64,000 nucleotides of DNA from Semisulcospira habei (taxonomy: Eukaryota > Mollusca > Gastropoda > Semisulcospiridae): NCBI GenBank assembly GCA_036245525.1, contig BTPG01000005.1:1-64000 (forward strand), read 5' to 3'. The translations under genes were made by a program, and so were the position numbers. The notes under the pieces were generated by a model. The model did not search any database, had not been told where the DNA came from, and was given only the letters and a program-made list of their open reading frames with translations. Shown piece by piece: positions 54,931 through 64,000 of this stretch. Every line of letters begins with the position of its first letter. Position 1 is the first letter of the stretch.

Positions 54931-55325
54931 TTAGCGTGCACATGCGTTTTTGAGCCTACGGACCCTTCTTGGAGACTGTGTACGGTGCGACCGTCCCTCA
55001 CCGGCCTGCCTTCTCCTTGCCTTCCATCTTCTGCCTCTTGCGTGGCCTCCTTCTTCTCTGCCTAGCCTCGTCTGTGCCTCGTGCAGCTTGCTGGGCCTGG
55101 AGCCTTCTCCACTCCCGTCGCTCACGGTGGTTTGTGCTTCGATGCTCCGCCATGGAAAGGTAAAGTCTCGGCCGCTTCCTACGTCTCGCCCGGCTGGGCC
55201 GGACGTCGGTCTCGACTCGACCTATTTTGGTTTCTCTCTGCGTTTCGTAATCAACTTCACTCGTTTACCTAATTTTGGAAGTTTCTTTGGCGGGTTAGTT
55301 TCCCGCCGCCAGTCGCCTCTCATGT

Positions 55326-57425
55326 TTGGGTATGTGTTGCAGTTATCAAGTGCGCACCTGTCCCCATTGCGGTGACTTTCAGTGGCCTAGTGACCGGCAC
55401 ACAGTGTGTCTACCGTGTTCGGGCTGCTCCTCTGACCTCGTCTGCGCTGTCTGCTCTTCGTGGCCGGAGGATCGTTGGTCTGAGCTTTGGAAGTTCTACC
55501 GGCATGTGCGACCTACCACAGCACGCCGGGACTTGTTCAAGCTCCCCTCCTCGGACGTGGAGAAACGCACGCCTCGTTTTCCTGGTAAGACTGTTTCTGC
55601 TACGGTGTCCGCACCGACCTTGCCTGCTGACTCCTCCGGCGAGTCGCCAAGCCGGCTTTGTGCCCCCCTCCATGAGCCCCGGGCACCGCAACCTTTGTCG
55701 CCTGTTAGTAGACGCGTTGGCCTTGTGGCCCCCCCTCCTAAGCCCGCTGACTCCTCCGGCGAGTCGCCAAGCCGGCTCCGTGCCCCCCTCCTTGAGCCCC
55801 GGGCACCGCGACCTTTGTCGCCTGTTAGCACACGCGTCGGCCTTTTGGCTCCACCTTCTAAGCCCGCTGACTCCTCCGGCGAGTCGCCAAGCCGGCTCCG
55901 TGCCCCCCTCCTTGAGCCCCGGGCACCGCGACCTTTGTCGCCTTGTACTTCACACATTGGCCTTTCGGCCACAGCATCTAAGCCCGCTGACTCCTACGGC
56001 GAGTCGCCAAGCCGGCTACGTGCCCCCCTCCTTGAGCCCCGGGCACCGCGACCTTTGTCGCCTCTTCCTCCTCCTCGGGACAGGATGGACCGTCCCCGAT
56101 CCTCCAGGCGCCGCTCCGTGGACCGACGTCATAGCCCTCGTCGCGTGGATAGGAAACATAGCCCCCGGCATTCGTCGTCCTCACGCTCGACTTCCTCCTG
56201 TGTTTCCCATCGGCACAGTCCTCCGCGGCGCGTGTCCTCTCGGCGCCCCTCACCTCGGCGCCCCTGCCCTCCGCGCTCCTCCCGTAGGAGTCGTAGAGAC
56301 GACGGGACTCCGCCTCGTTCTCGGCACAGTCGTTTTCCTCGGGACCGGCGTCTTCCTCGTTCTCGGCGCCCTTCGCCTCCAACGTCCCCGCGGCGTTGTC
56401 AGCTTAGCCCCCCGGCTCCCCCTCCGCCGCCTCCGCGGGTCAGTTTGCCTCCCTCCATTCTTCGGTCTTCTCCGCGTCCACCGCTTCAGCCTGCCGTCGA
56501 CGTGGAGACCGTAAGCTTGCTTCCGGAGGACTCCGTTTCGGCTTTTCTTGGCTCCGGCAGCCGTTCGCCCTCTCCGGTGGATGACCCGGTGTCTCCTGCT
56601 GCCCTGTCCACTCCTCGTGGCGAGACACTACGCGCCTTAGACGCCGCCGCCCGTCTCATCGCGGCTTGCCTTCCCGCGGATGCTTGCCCGCCTTCCCCCC
56701 CCCGCTCAAGAGGAAAGTGGACGCCTTTGTGGACGCTGCTCGTCAGGTCAAGAAGTTCAAGTCTCTTCCCCAGCCGCCTGCCTTCCGCGACCTAGCTGAC
56801 GCTCTTTCGGCTCACCTCCAGCGAGACTCCGCTTCCGACTCGGACTTCTTCTCCGACCGCCGCTGGCCTGCCAGTGTCGACATCGCCTTTCAGCAGTCCT
56901 GGTACGCGGGCCACTCGCAATCCTTCTCGTGCCCTCTGCCTCTGGTGGATCCGCCTGCGCTAGGGCTCGCGGGCGGCTCTTCCCAGCTCAAGCGTGTCTT
57001 GCCTCGCGGCTTGGAACGTACCACCTCCCTCGTCCGTAACTCCCTCTCCTGTTCGGGATTTTTAGAGCTCCTCACCCAAGCCTTCATTAACCGTATCGAG
57101 GCGGCCTGGCTCCCTTCCCTTCCTCCTCTGCTGTCGGATCTACACGCCTTGGCTGTGGCAGCCAACCGAGCGGCTTACCATTCGTCCGTCAACTCCATGG
57201 CAGCTGCCGCCAACTGCGACCTGATGCGGCGTGATGTGGTGCTCCAGGCCTGCCCTGGTCTTCCCCCCGATGTGAAGTCGCAGCTCCGCCGGGCTCCTGT
57301 CGGCGCTCCGCTCCTTTTCAGCTCTTCCTGGCAGTCCCTGAAAGAAGCTAACAAGGACCATTGGCCCAGCGCTCCCTCGTCTCGCTTTCCGCCAGCCCGC
57401 AAGGCCGTGGGTCGCGCCCTGCGGA
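55326..57425 (+). pseudogene. DIRS gag-like protein
   Basis: Role by position: nucleocapsid or gag. The first frame (55326-56795, 489 codons) opens near a cysteine cluster CPHCGDFQWPSDRH / CLPCSGCSSDLVCAVC, a possible zinc-binding head. Then comes a Pro/Ser-rich region made of four 40-residue repeats, a long SR/RS-rich basic stretch (RRSVDRRHSPRRVDRKHSPR) and a proline run. The C-rich tract at 56694-56702 is the probable site of a frame change into the second frame (56666-57425), which reads KRKVDAFVDAARQVKKFKSL, FQQSWYAGHSQSF and SLSCSGFLELLTQAF, with AVAANRAAYHS near the end. It is cut at about 57425 by the RTE insertion. Confidence 0.75.
55621..56072 (+). repeat. Four in-frame 120-bp repeats inside gag
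   Basis: GCTGACTCCTCCGGCGAGTC recurs at 55625, 55745, 55865 and, with one change, 55985. The period is exactly 120 bp (40 codons), so each unit adds ADSSGESPSRLRAPLLEPRA plus a variable half. Confidence 0.95.
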
Positions 57426-57721
57426 GAGAACAGAGCAGATAACAGCAGAGAATGAAATTGGGCGAAGAAGATGGGGATGGATCGGTCACAGTCTGAGAAA
57501 GCCAGCTTCCAGTATCACTAGGCAGGCATTGTCATGGAACCCCCAGGGAAAGAGGAAAAGAGGTAGGCCGAGAAACTCCTGGCGGCGAGACCTCCAAGCA
57601 GACATCAAGAGACTGGGAACCACCTGGAGTAGAATCGAAGGAGAAGCACAGAACAGGAGTTGCTGGAGGTCTCTCGTCGACGGCCTATACCCGGGTAGGG
57701 GTGACAGGCGTAAGTAAGTAA
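57422..57721 (+). mobile_element. RTE 3' end in inverted orientation
   Basis: The plus strand reads RTEQITAENEIGRRRWGWIG, then WNPQGKRKRGRPRNSWRRDL, and ends with the (GTAA)n tail at 57710-57722. In the unrearranged relative at 30549-30993 this part directly follows LRLWE on the same strand as the rest. Here it points the opposite way. A 7-bp inverted match, GGAGAGA (57422-57428) and TCTCTCC (57722-57728), marks the breakpoints. Confidence 0.9.
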
Positions 57722-60449
57722 GTCTCTCCCAGAGTCTGACGTTGCTGATCTTCTCTGGCCAGTGGATTTTCAAAATTCTTCTAAGGCAACTGTTCATGAA
57801 GGTCTGTACTCTGTTGACTGTGGTTTTTGTCAATCTCCATGTCTCTGCTCCATATAGGAGAACTGCTTTTACATTGGAGTTGAAAATCCGGACTTTGGTG
57901 TGTTGTGACAGCTCTCTGGAACTCCACACTATTTTCAACTGGAGAAAGGCTGCTCTGGCTTTACCGATTCGTGCTCTGACATCTGCATCAGTGCCGCCTT
58001 TTTTGTCTATGATGCTCCCGAGATAGGTGAAGGACTCCACCTCCTCCAACGGGGTGCCAGCAAGCAAGACTGGTTCTTCCCTGGTTGCGTTCAGCCTCAT
58101 TGTCTTTGTTTTCTGTTTGTGAATGGTGAGGCCCACTTGGGACGAGATGTCAGCAAGCCTCGTGGTCTTGTCCTGCATTTGTTGATGAGTGTGGGACAGT
58201 AATGCCAAGTCGTCTGCAAAATCGAGGTCGTCAAGCTGTGTCCACAGTGTCCACTGTATTCCACTTCGTCTGTGCTCTGTGGTCATCTTCATGACCCAGT
58301 CTATGGCCAGTAGGAAGAGGAACGGAGACAGCAGACACCCCTGCCTGACACCAGTTCTGACCTGGAGCTCTCTGGTGAACTGCCCTTCGTGGATCACGCG
58401 ACATGTCATGCCATCATAGCTGCTCTTGATCAGGCGGACGAGCTTTGTGGGTACACCGTAGTGTCGTAGGAGTTTCCACAGAGTCTCTCGGTCCACGCTG
58501 TCAAATGCTTTCTCATAATCCACAAAGTTGACGTACAGCGGGGAGCTCCACTCCAGAGACTGTTCCACGATGATGCGGAGAGTGGCGATCTGGTCTGTAC
58601 ATGATCGGTTCTTCCTGAATCCTGCTTGCTGGTCTCTCAGCTGGGGGTCAGCGGAGCTCTTCATTCTCTCTAGGATGATCCTGTTGAAGACCTTTCCTGG
58701 TACTGACAGCAAGGTGATTCCTCTGTAGTTGGAACACTTGCTGAGGTCGCCTTTCTTGGGAAGCTTGATTAGGTACCCCTCCTTCCAGTCAGCTGGCATC
58801 ACCTCCTCTTCCCAGATCTTTCCAAACAGTGGGTACAGCATCTCAACTGTTGTCTCTAGGTCTGGTTTCAGAGACTCCGCTGGGATGCCATCTGGCCCTG
58901 CTGCTTTGCCATTCTTCAAAAATGCCACTGCTTTTCTGATCTCTTCCCGGCTGGGTCTGTCACAGCTGATGGGTAGGTCGGTCTCTGCCGGCTGGATGTC
59001 GGGGGGGTCGGGTGGGCTAGGTCTGTTCAGTAACTCTTCAAAATACTCGGCCCATCTGTCGAGTTGGTCTGCTCTGTCTGCAATAGGCTTGCCTTCTTTG
59101 TCTTTTACTGGTCTTTCTGTATGGCCATACTTACCTGACAATCTTCTGGTAATGTCGTAGAGCTGTTTCATGTTGCCGCTGCCTGCTGCCTTTTCTGCCT
59201 CTGCTGCCAGGCTGTCTGTGTAGGCCCTCTTGTCTGCCCTGATACTCCTCTTCACCTCGCGGTTGGCTTCCGAGTATTCCCCCTGTGCCCTTACTTTGGC
59301 TGCTCTTGTGCGACTGTTGTTGACCGCTGCTTTCTTCTGCTTCCTCGCTTCTATCTTCTTCAAGGTCTGTGCCGACAGCCAGTCCTTGTGGTGGTGTTTC
59401 CTGAACCCTACAGTGTCTTTGCAGGTTGAGTTCAGCGCCTCTCTAACTGCCTTCCACTGCTGCTCTGTGGTGACCGCCTCCTCTTCATTTACTAGCTCCT
59501 GTAGCGCTTGAAACCGGTTGGACAGCACCAGTTTGAACTCTTCTCTAACTCCAATTTCTCTCAGGAGGCCTACATTATAGCGCTGTCTTCTTGTTGTCTC
59601 TGTGCGGCTTTTCTTTAGCTTGAGCTTCATTCTTAAGGTAAGCAGATGGTGGTCTGAGGCGACATCTGCTCCCCTCCTCACTCGAACATCTTGAAGGGAT
59701 CTTCTAAATTTCTTGCTAATGCAGATATGGTCTATTTGGTTCTCTGTTGTATGGTCAGGTGAGACCCAAGTTGCTTTGTGTATTCTTCTGTGTGGGAAGA
59801 TGCTGCCTCCAATGACAAGTCGGTTTAGAGCACAAAAGTCTACAAACCTCTCCCCGTTCTCACTCATCTCCGAGCCTAGTCCCTGTCTCCCCATCACCTC
59901 TTCGTATCCGGTGTTGTCCTCCCCTATTTTGGCATTAAAATCGCCCATGACGATGGTGATGTCTCGCTCCGCACATTTGTCCACGGCACTCTGGAGTCGG
60001 TCGTAGAACTCTTGTTTCTCTTCCTCGTCACTGTCATTGGTGGGCGCATAACACTGGATGACGTTCAGCTTGAGCTTTTTCTTGGTTCTAAAGGCTGCTG
60101 TTATAATTCTTGGCCCAAGAGGTTCCCAGCCCATCAGCGCTCTCTGTGCCACTGGTGACAGCATGAGTGCTACTCCTTCTGTATGGGGGGCATTCTCCTC
60201 TTCATGACCTGAATACAGAACCATCTCCCCACTTAACAGCCTTTTCTGTCCAGACTGCGTCCATCTGGCTTCACTGCTGCCTAGCAGGGAAAGGTTGTAC
60301 TTTTGCATTTCCGCTACTATCTGGGCAGCCTTGCCGCTCTGGTACATGGTCTTGACGTTCCATGTGCCCATGGTTGTATCCCTGGATAGAGAGAGGCGGC
60401 TCGGTCCTGTGGCTTCCGAAGACTTCCGGCTTTCACCACAGGACGTCAT
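57722..60449 (-). CDS. RTE retrotransposon endonuclease-reverse transcriptase, nearly complete
   Basis: An unbroken minus-strand frame from ATG 60449 to the rearrangement at 57722, about 909 element-derived codons. N-terminal APE-type endonuclease: TMGTWNVKTMYQSGKAAQIV, VIQCYAPTNDSDEEEKQEFY, GDFNAKIG and ADVASDHHLL. A basic linker follows. Reverse transcriptase: KNGKAAGPDGIPAESLK, NYRGITLLSVPGKVFNRIIL, QAGFRKNRSCTDQIATLR, FVDYEKAFDSVDR, GVRQGCLLSPFLF, FADDLALLSH and TYLGSIIDKKGGTDADV. The catalytic residues are intact. After RLWER the frame runs 78 codons into antisense of the flipped 3' end, so the true C-terminus is absent. It is one of the youngest insertions, inside the DIRS element. Confidence 0.9.
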
Positions 60450-60544
60450 AAGTCTTCTAGTAGAAGAACCTTCCTCCTCCAGGAAAGGAATTACTGTTAG
60501 TCTTTTCGTCAGCGTTTTTGTAGCTATTTCCTTTTTTGCAGGGT

Positions 60545-61045
60545 GGGGAAGCTACCCCCACGCCCAACCCCCTTACTAGGAGGACCAGGGGTTTTCTGTC
60601 GGGGTCACCTTCCCTTAGACCATGTTGGTTCACGGCACCTTATTTCATTCGGTGCACCCCTCTCACGAGGGACCCCCTATCCACCACCCAGGGGACGCGC
60701 CTCAACGCCGTATGGTCCCAGCGCGAGGCTTCCCCTCTTCATCTCCCCGATTCCCGATCCTCTGGCCTGGGCGGTCGATGCGCTTTCGATCCCTTGGGAC
60801 GGACTGGTCGCTTACGCTTTCCCTCCGACGGTCCTGGTCCCCAAAGTCCTACTCAAGCTCCAGGGATGCAACGCAGTCCTTCTCCTGGTGGCTCCGTTCG
60901 CCTGGACCAGACCATGGACTACCGACCTGCTCAGTCTCGCCATGGACCCTCCCCTCCCGCTTCCCACCCCGCGCACGATGCTCAAGCAGCCCCGCCAGCC
61001 GCTCTTCCACCCCTGCCCTGAGCGACTTCTCCTACACGCCTGGCG
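60545..61045 (+). pseudogene. DIRS polymerase remnant (RNase H C-terminus)
   Basis: Only the end of the polyprotein remains: PDPLAWAVDALSIPWDGLVA then YAFPPTVLVPKVLLKL and APFAWTRPWTTDLLSLAMDP, the block that precedes the recombinase in DIRS/Ngaro-type elements. The reverse-transcriptase palm is absent. Either the element was already defective or sequence was lost when the RTE element inserted. Confidence 0.75.
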
Positions 61046-61048
61046 ATT

Positions 61049-62112
61049 GTGCGGCAAGCCCTCTCCGCTAGAGGCTTCTCGAGTGCGGCAGTGGACGCTA
61101 TCGCTACAGCCCACAGACCTTCCACCAGACGTGTCTACGAGGGAAAGTGGCGGGTGCTACGTGCCTGGTGCTCTGACCATCGCCTCTCCCCCGTCGACCT
61201 GGCGACTCCTCAGCTTGCGGACTTCTTTCTCTGGCTCTTCCAGGACCAAGGTTTGGCACCCATCACGATCCGCAGCTACCTTTCTATGATTGCCGACACC
61301 TACCGTCACCTTGGCTGTCCCGACCCCGGTGCCTGCAAGGACCTAGCCGACCTAATGGCGCATTTCGGCTTGCAGTGTCCGGTTCCCGCTCGCTCGTTCC
61401 GCGCTGGGACCTCCCCTGGGTCCTCACCTGGCTGAATTCGGACCGTTTTGAACCGCTCCACCTGGTCCGCTTCGCGGACATGACTCGGAAGAACTGCTTC
61501 CTGGTGGCCCTCGCCACGGCGGCCCACGTCAGCGAGCTCCACGCGCTCTCGTCCCGACCTTCCTGCCTGCAGTTCCGGGTGGATGGCTCCGTTCATCTAC
61601 TCCCCGATCCTTCCTTTCTCGCTAAGACTAGATCTCCCTTGACGGCGCCTCAGGTCATCACTATTCGGCCGCTTAAAGGGCCCGACCTTCCTCAGGAGAC
61701 TCGGCAGCAAGATCTGGTGCGTGCACTCCGTATCTACCTGCGTCGCTCCAAATCCGTGCGGAGGGGACGGACTCGTCTCTTTTTGCCGCTGTCCACCGGC
61801 AGAACTGACATCTTGGCCCAAACGATCTCCTCCTGGCTCCGCTGGGTAATACGGTCCGCCTATCGCGACCTCTCCCCACAGGGAGCTGAGACACTCAGGA
61901 TCCGCGCCCATGAAGTTCGCGCTATGGCCGCAAGACTCGCCTTTGACCGCAACTGTGCTGTTAAGGACATTGTGGCTGCAGTGGGGTGGCGGGCCGAATC
62001 TACTTTCGCCCGCTTCTACCTCCGGGACCTGACAGTCCAGCGCGACAACCTCTCACTGGTGGGTGACATCTCTGCGGCACAACACTCCCTCCAGGCACCA
62101 CCGGCACCTTAG
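61049..62112 (+). pseudogene. DIRS tyrosine recombinase, frameshifted, catalytic Arg replaced
   Basis: Intact enzymes integrate the circular DNA form. The N-terminal DNA-binding domain reads RRVYEGKWRVLRAWCSDHRL, LADFFLWLFQDQGLAPITIR and SYLSMIADTYRHLG to about 61385. A one-base shift near 61370-61400 leads to the catalytic domain (61390-62112): RSLVPRWDLPWVLTWL, MTRKNCFLVALATAAHVSEL, then RAHEVRAMAARLAF (His-x-x-Arg) and GWRAESTFARFYLRD (Trp and Tyr nucleophile). The first catalytic Arg, normally in AxRxSEL, is His (codon CAC, 61525-61527). Three of the four signature positions survive. Confidence 0.87.
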
Positions 62113-62224
62113 GTACGCACTTCGCTAAAATTGTCGGGAGTGTGTGATTAGGAGTGACGGGCCATTTTCATCCCTGGAGAGGTTTCTAAAGGGGTTGTGC
62201 GGCACCCTCCTCCTTTTTGACATT

Positions 62225-62325
62225 CTTCCTGACAGTCATGTCATCGGTAATGTTTTTGAGGAAACAAATTAATTTTTCTCTAAAATGTATTTTTTCGAAA
62301 AATACTTACCGATGACATGACTCAG
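62225..62325 (+). repeat. DIRS internal complementary region
   Basis: Complement of the left terminus joined to the complement of the right terminus, as needed to template a closed circle. Lies just after the recombinase frame and before the right terminal repeat. Confidence 0.88.
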
Positions 62326-62359
62326 AGGTCCCTCCCTCCTCCCCGCTTGCCGCTGGTAG

Positions 62360-62570
62360 CTCCGTAGACAACTGGCTAAAGGATACACCACGTGGCACGT
62401 GACCGGATGGGCATGGGAGGCTACTCTCGTCCCTGTTAGGGATCCCCGAGAGCCTCCTGGGGGGACCCTTCGGGTCTTAGGCTAAAATTGGTAAGCAAGT
62501 AGACTATTTCCTGACAGTCATGTCATCGGTTAGTATTTTTCGAAAAAATACATTTTAGAGAAAAATTAAT
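62360..62570 (+). repeat. DIRS right inverted terminal repeat and right extremity
   Basis: Pairs with 54767-54930 (GTAGACAACTGGCTAAAGGA through CTGACAGTCATGTCATCGG), then the right-only extremity TTTTTCGAAAAAATAC... to about 62570. Confidence 0.88.
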
Positions 62571-62826
62571 TTTTGGCGAGTGCGTTAAAACATTCTTTTA
62601 CATTTGACAAGCCTATCGATAAGTGTGTTTTCCGATCCGTACTTTTTCAGTCCTCAATCCGAAAGTACTCTAACATTGGGTGTCAAACACTTGTGGTACA
62701 TTATATTGTTGCTTTGGGCTATTTTCAGTAGTAACATTTTCAGTTTGGCTAATAACATTTTCAGTTTGGCTAATACAACTTGGAAGTCACTAGCCAAAGG
62801 CTGGTGGGCAAAATTTTAGACTTTCA

Positions 62827-63243
62827 GGGCTGCCCAAAGAAGAAAGAAACGCATGTAGAAAATTCAATTACAACACAGTTGTAGAACATCCCAATGAAGG
62901 AAGAAATGCACTTACAACACAGTTAACACAGTTCTAGAACATCCCAAGGAAGAAAGAAAATTAATGCACTTAAAAAATTCAATGACAACAGAGTTCTGGA
63001 ACTTCTCAGTGAAGAAAGAAACACACTTAGAAAAGACAATTACAACACAGTTCTAGAACGTCCCAGTGAAGAAAGAAACACACTTAGAAAAGACAATTAC
63101 AACACAGTTCTAGAACGTCCCAGTGAAAAAAGGAACACACTTAGAAAAGACAATTACAACACCGTTCTAGAATATCCCAGTGAAAAAAGGAACACACAGA
63201 GTTGTGTTGTAATTGTCATTTCTAAGTGTGTTTCTTTCTTTCT
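62827..63243. repeat. ~56-bp minisatellite ending in an inverted unit (SLX4 intron)
   Basis: Six or more units of AACACAGTTCTAGAACGTCC CAGTGAAGAAAGAAACACAC TTAGAAAAGACAATTAC. Later units are nearly identical (63018-63190). The last stretch, 63199-63243, is the reverse complement (GTTGTAATTGTCATTTCTAA GTGTGTTTCTTTC), so the array closes as a hairpin. TTCTAGAA is itself a palindrome in each unit. Confidence 0.9.
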
Positions 63244-63274
63244 TGTCATGTTTTCTTCTCTAAAATGTTAATGT

Positions 63275-63489
63275 CTAACCCTTTTCATCCTGAGGCTGAT
63301 TTTTTTTTTTAATTGCTTATTGTTCTATGAAGCCTACCTCACAAATTAGGAGATAGATCAACCATTTTAGTTCAAGGGTGGTGCCAGAATAGCTTGGCGC
63401 CTCAGGCACCAAGCTAATCTGGCACTACCCTTGAAGCATCATAGTGAAATTAATTTCAGGCAGTGGTGCATCAGAACGAAAAGGGTTAA
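63275..63489. mobile_element. Hairpin element, third terminus type (215 bp, SLX4 intron)
   Basis: Ends (T)CTAACCCTTTTCATCCTGAG and ATCAGAACGAAAAGGGTTAA. The left TTAA has one change. The core GGTGCCAGAATAGCTTGGCG with CCAAGCTAATCTGGCACTAC is the shared stem. It ends 115 bp before the SLX4 exon at 63604. Confidence 0.88.
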
Positions 63490-63603
63490 ATGGAAGTTTC
63501 AGTTCAGCTTGTGTAAATTCCCCACTATGCATGCACGTTTCTGTGGTTTTAGACTTTACTGCTCTAGTGCCAGTCCACATTTCAAGATGTTTGGACGTTT
63601 CAG

Positions 63604-63737
63604 AGCCGCAAAGCTCACTTGAAAAATTGTGCCAAGACGCTCGGCGTGGAGACCAAGCAAATGTTGAAGCTCGTGAGTCAGCAGAAGCAGGAGCACCTGG
63701 CAAGGATCGCTGCAGGCGTCTTGCCTCCCTTGTACAG
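63604..63737 (+). CDS. SLX4: SLX4, exon completing the split UBZ4 finger
   Basis: Acceptor TTTGGACGTTTCAG, phase 0. It begins SRKAHLKNCAKTLGVETKQM and continues LKLVSQQKQEHLARIAAG, the sequence that follows the second finger in SLX4 proteins. The donor after TTGTACAG is GTCAGA, phase 2. Later exons (BTB, SAP and SLX1-binding regions) are beyond the window. Confidence 0.83.
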
Positions 63738-63773
63738 GTCAGACAGTAGCAGTCATCCCCGAATCCCTCGGGC

Positions 63774-63845
63774 CTGCGCCGGCCGCAGTGGGCCTGCGCA
63801 CGGCTGTGCGCGGGCTCACTGCGGCCGGTGTGGGCCCAAAGACAT
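63774..63845. repeat. GC-rich palindrome (SLX4 intron)
   Basis: CCGGCCGCAGTGGGCCTGCG CACGGC pairs with GTGCGCGGGCTCACTGCGGCCGG. Same family as 15478-15596; it starts about 35 bp after the SLX4 donor at 63738. Confidence 0.85.
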
Positions 63846-64000
63846 TTTGCTCATCTGCTGATTTATTTCTTCAAAAACTTTACCAATGGTATTACTGATA
63901 GGAAGATATACTTAGCCTGTCATTTTCTGTGATTTTTGTCCTGTGGCATAGAGACGTGAGGCCCAGAGTCAAGCCAGCACAAATTTGTGCTTTTCTTGCT

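Larger units (their letters stand above)
54737..62570 (+). mobile_element. DIRS-like (tyrosine recombinase) retrotransposon
   Basis: The inverted terminal region at about 54767-54930 (GATGACATGACTGTCAGGAA, AGACCCGAAGGGTCCCCCCA, ATCCGGTCACGTGCCA) is complemented at about 62365-62540. An internal complementary region at about 62225-62325 consists of the complement of the left terminus (ACAGTCATGTCATCGGTAAT...GAGGAAACA) followed by the complement of the right terminus (AATTTTTCTCTAAAATGT...CGATGACATGAC). That is the diagnostic DIRS circular-intermediate template. Coding order: gag-like, remnant of RNase H, tyrosine recombinase. Most of the reverse transcriptase is missing, and an RTE LINE lies in the gap. 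The whole element sits in an SLX4 intron in the same orientation as the gene. Confidence 0.9.

Noticed and set aside
54950..55375. 141-codon frame upstream of DIRS gag
   Set aside because: C-rich pyrimidine sequence with frames on both strands; no gag-like cysteines; probably leader sequence.
57422..57728. Twin-priming inversion as the explanation for the flipped RTE end
   Set aside because: In twin priming the tailed 3' segment lies outermost; here the tail is at the internal junction.
57742..60579. Several plus-strand open frames
   Set aside because: Antisense shadows of the intact RTE frame.
62827..63200. CRISPR-like spacing of repeats
   Set aside because: The repeats are contiguous with no unique spacers, and the genome is eukaryotic; it is a minisatellite.

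Overview
The window is repeat-rich animal nuclear DNA, most likely from a marine invertebrate and probably a gastropod mollusc. Evidence for an animal genome: GT-AG spliced exons of the metazoan DNA-repair scaffold SLX4, an intronless EGF-repeat secreted or surface protein, several clades of non-LTR retrotransposon, SINEs with target-site duplications, a DIRS-like retrotransposon, piggyBac and Tc1 transposons, and long dinucleotide microsatellites. The species is an inference from the style of the repeats. Host coding sequence is a small minority of the 64 kb.

Layout. 1-1660: tandem array of about 157/180-bp units that turns head-on at about 1268. 1925-4278: a decayed LTR split by a Tc1-like transposon (2015-3988), which itself carries a SINE. 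5918-6950: LINE 3' fragment. 8560-11385 and 12203-14513: two CR1-like LINEs. 14584-15206: RTE-type LINE with a 16-bp target duplication. 15646-17016: the EGF-repeat gene, with related GC-rich palindromes on both sides. 18.1-23.65 kb: LINE fragments, microsatellites, SINEs. 23.68-28.45 kb and 35.65-41.71 kb: two blocks of a decayed DNA-virus-like (polinton or polinton-like-virus type) element. Its genes include an A32/FtsK-like packaging ATPase, a probable major capsid protein and several co-occurring structural or membrane protein relics. The first block is cut by a solo LTR (TSD GCCTT); the second is cut by a piggyBac transposon (TTAA) and a SINE (15-bp TSD). 29.87-32.2 kb: a tandem array invaded by a SINE and two LINE tails.

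42.7-54.2 kb holds a very dense swarm of hairpin elements bounded by TTAA. They share a few palindromic cores but differ in their termini. They are scattered through and around the 5' part of SLX4, whose exons are at 49223-50189, 51091-51263, 53664-53771 and 63604-63737. The third SLX4 zinc finger is split by a 9.8-kb intron. That intron contains a 7.8-kb DIRS-like tyrosine-recombinase retrotransposon (54737-62570), interrupted in turn by a nearly complete RTE retrotransposon whose 3' end is flipped.

The genes do not form a pathway. The record is one of layered insertion, and many insertions can be ordered in time because they interrupt one another with recognisable target duplications. The most unusual items are the virus-like gene set, the modular TTAA hairpin swarm, and a duplicated 3' splice site in SLX4.
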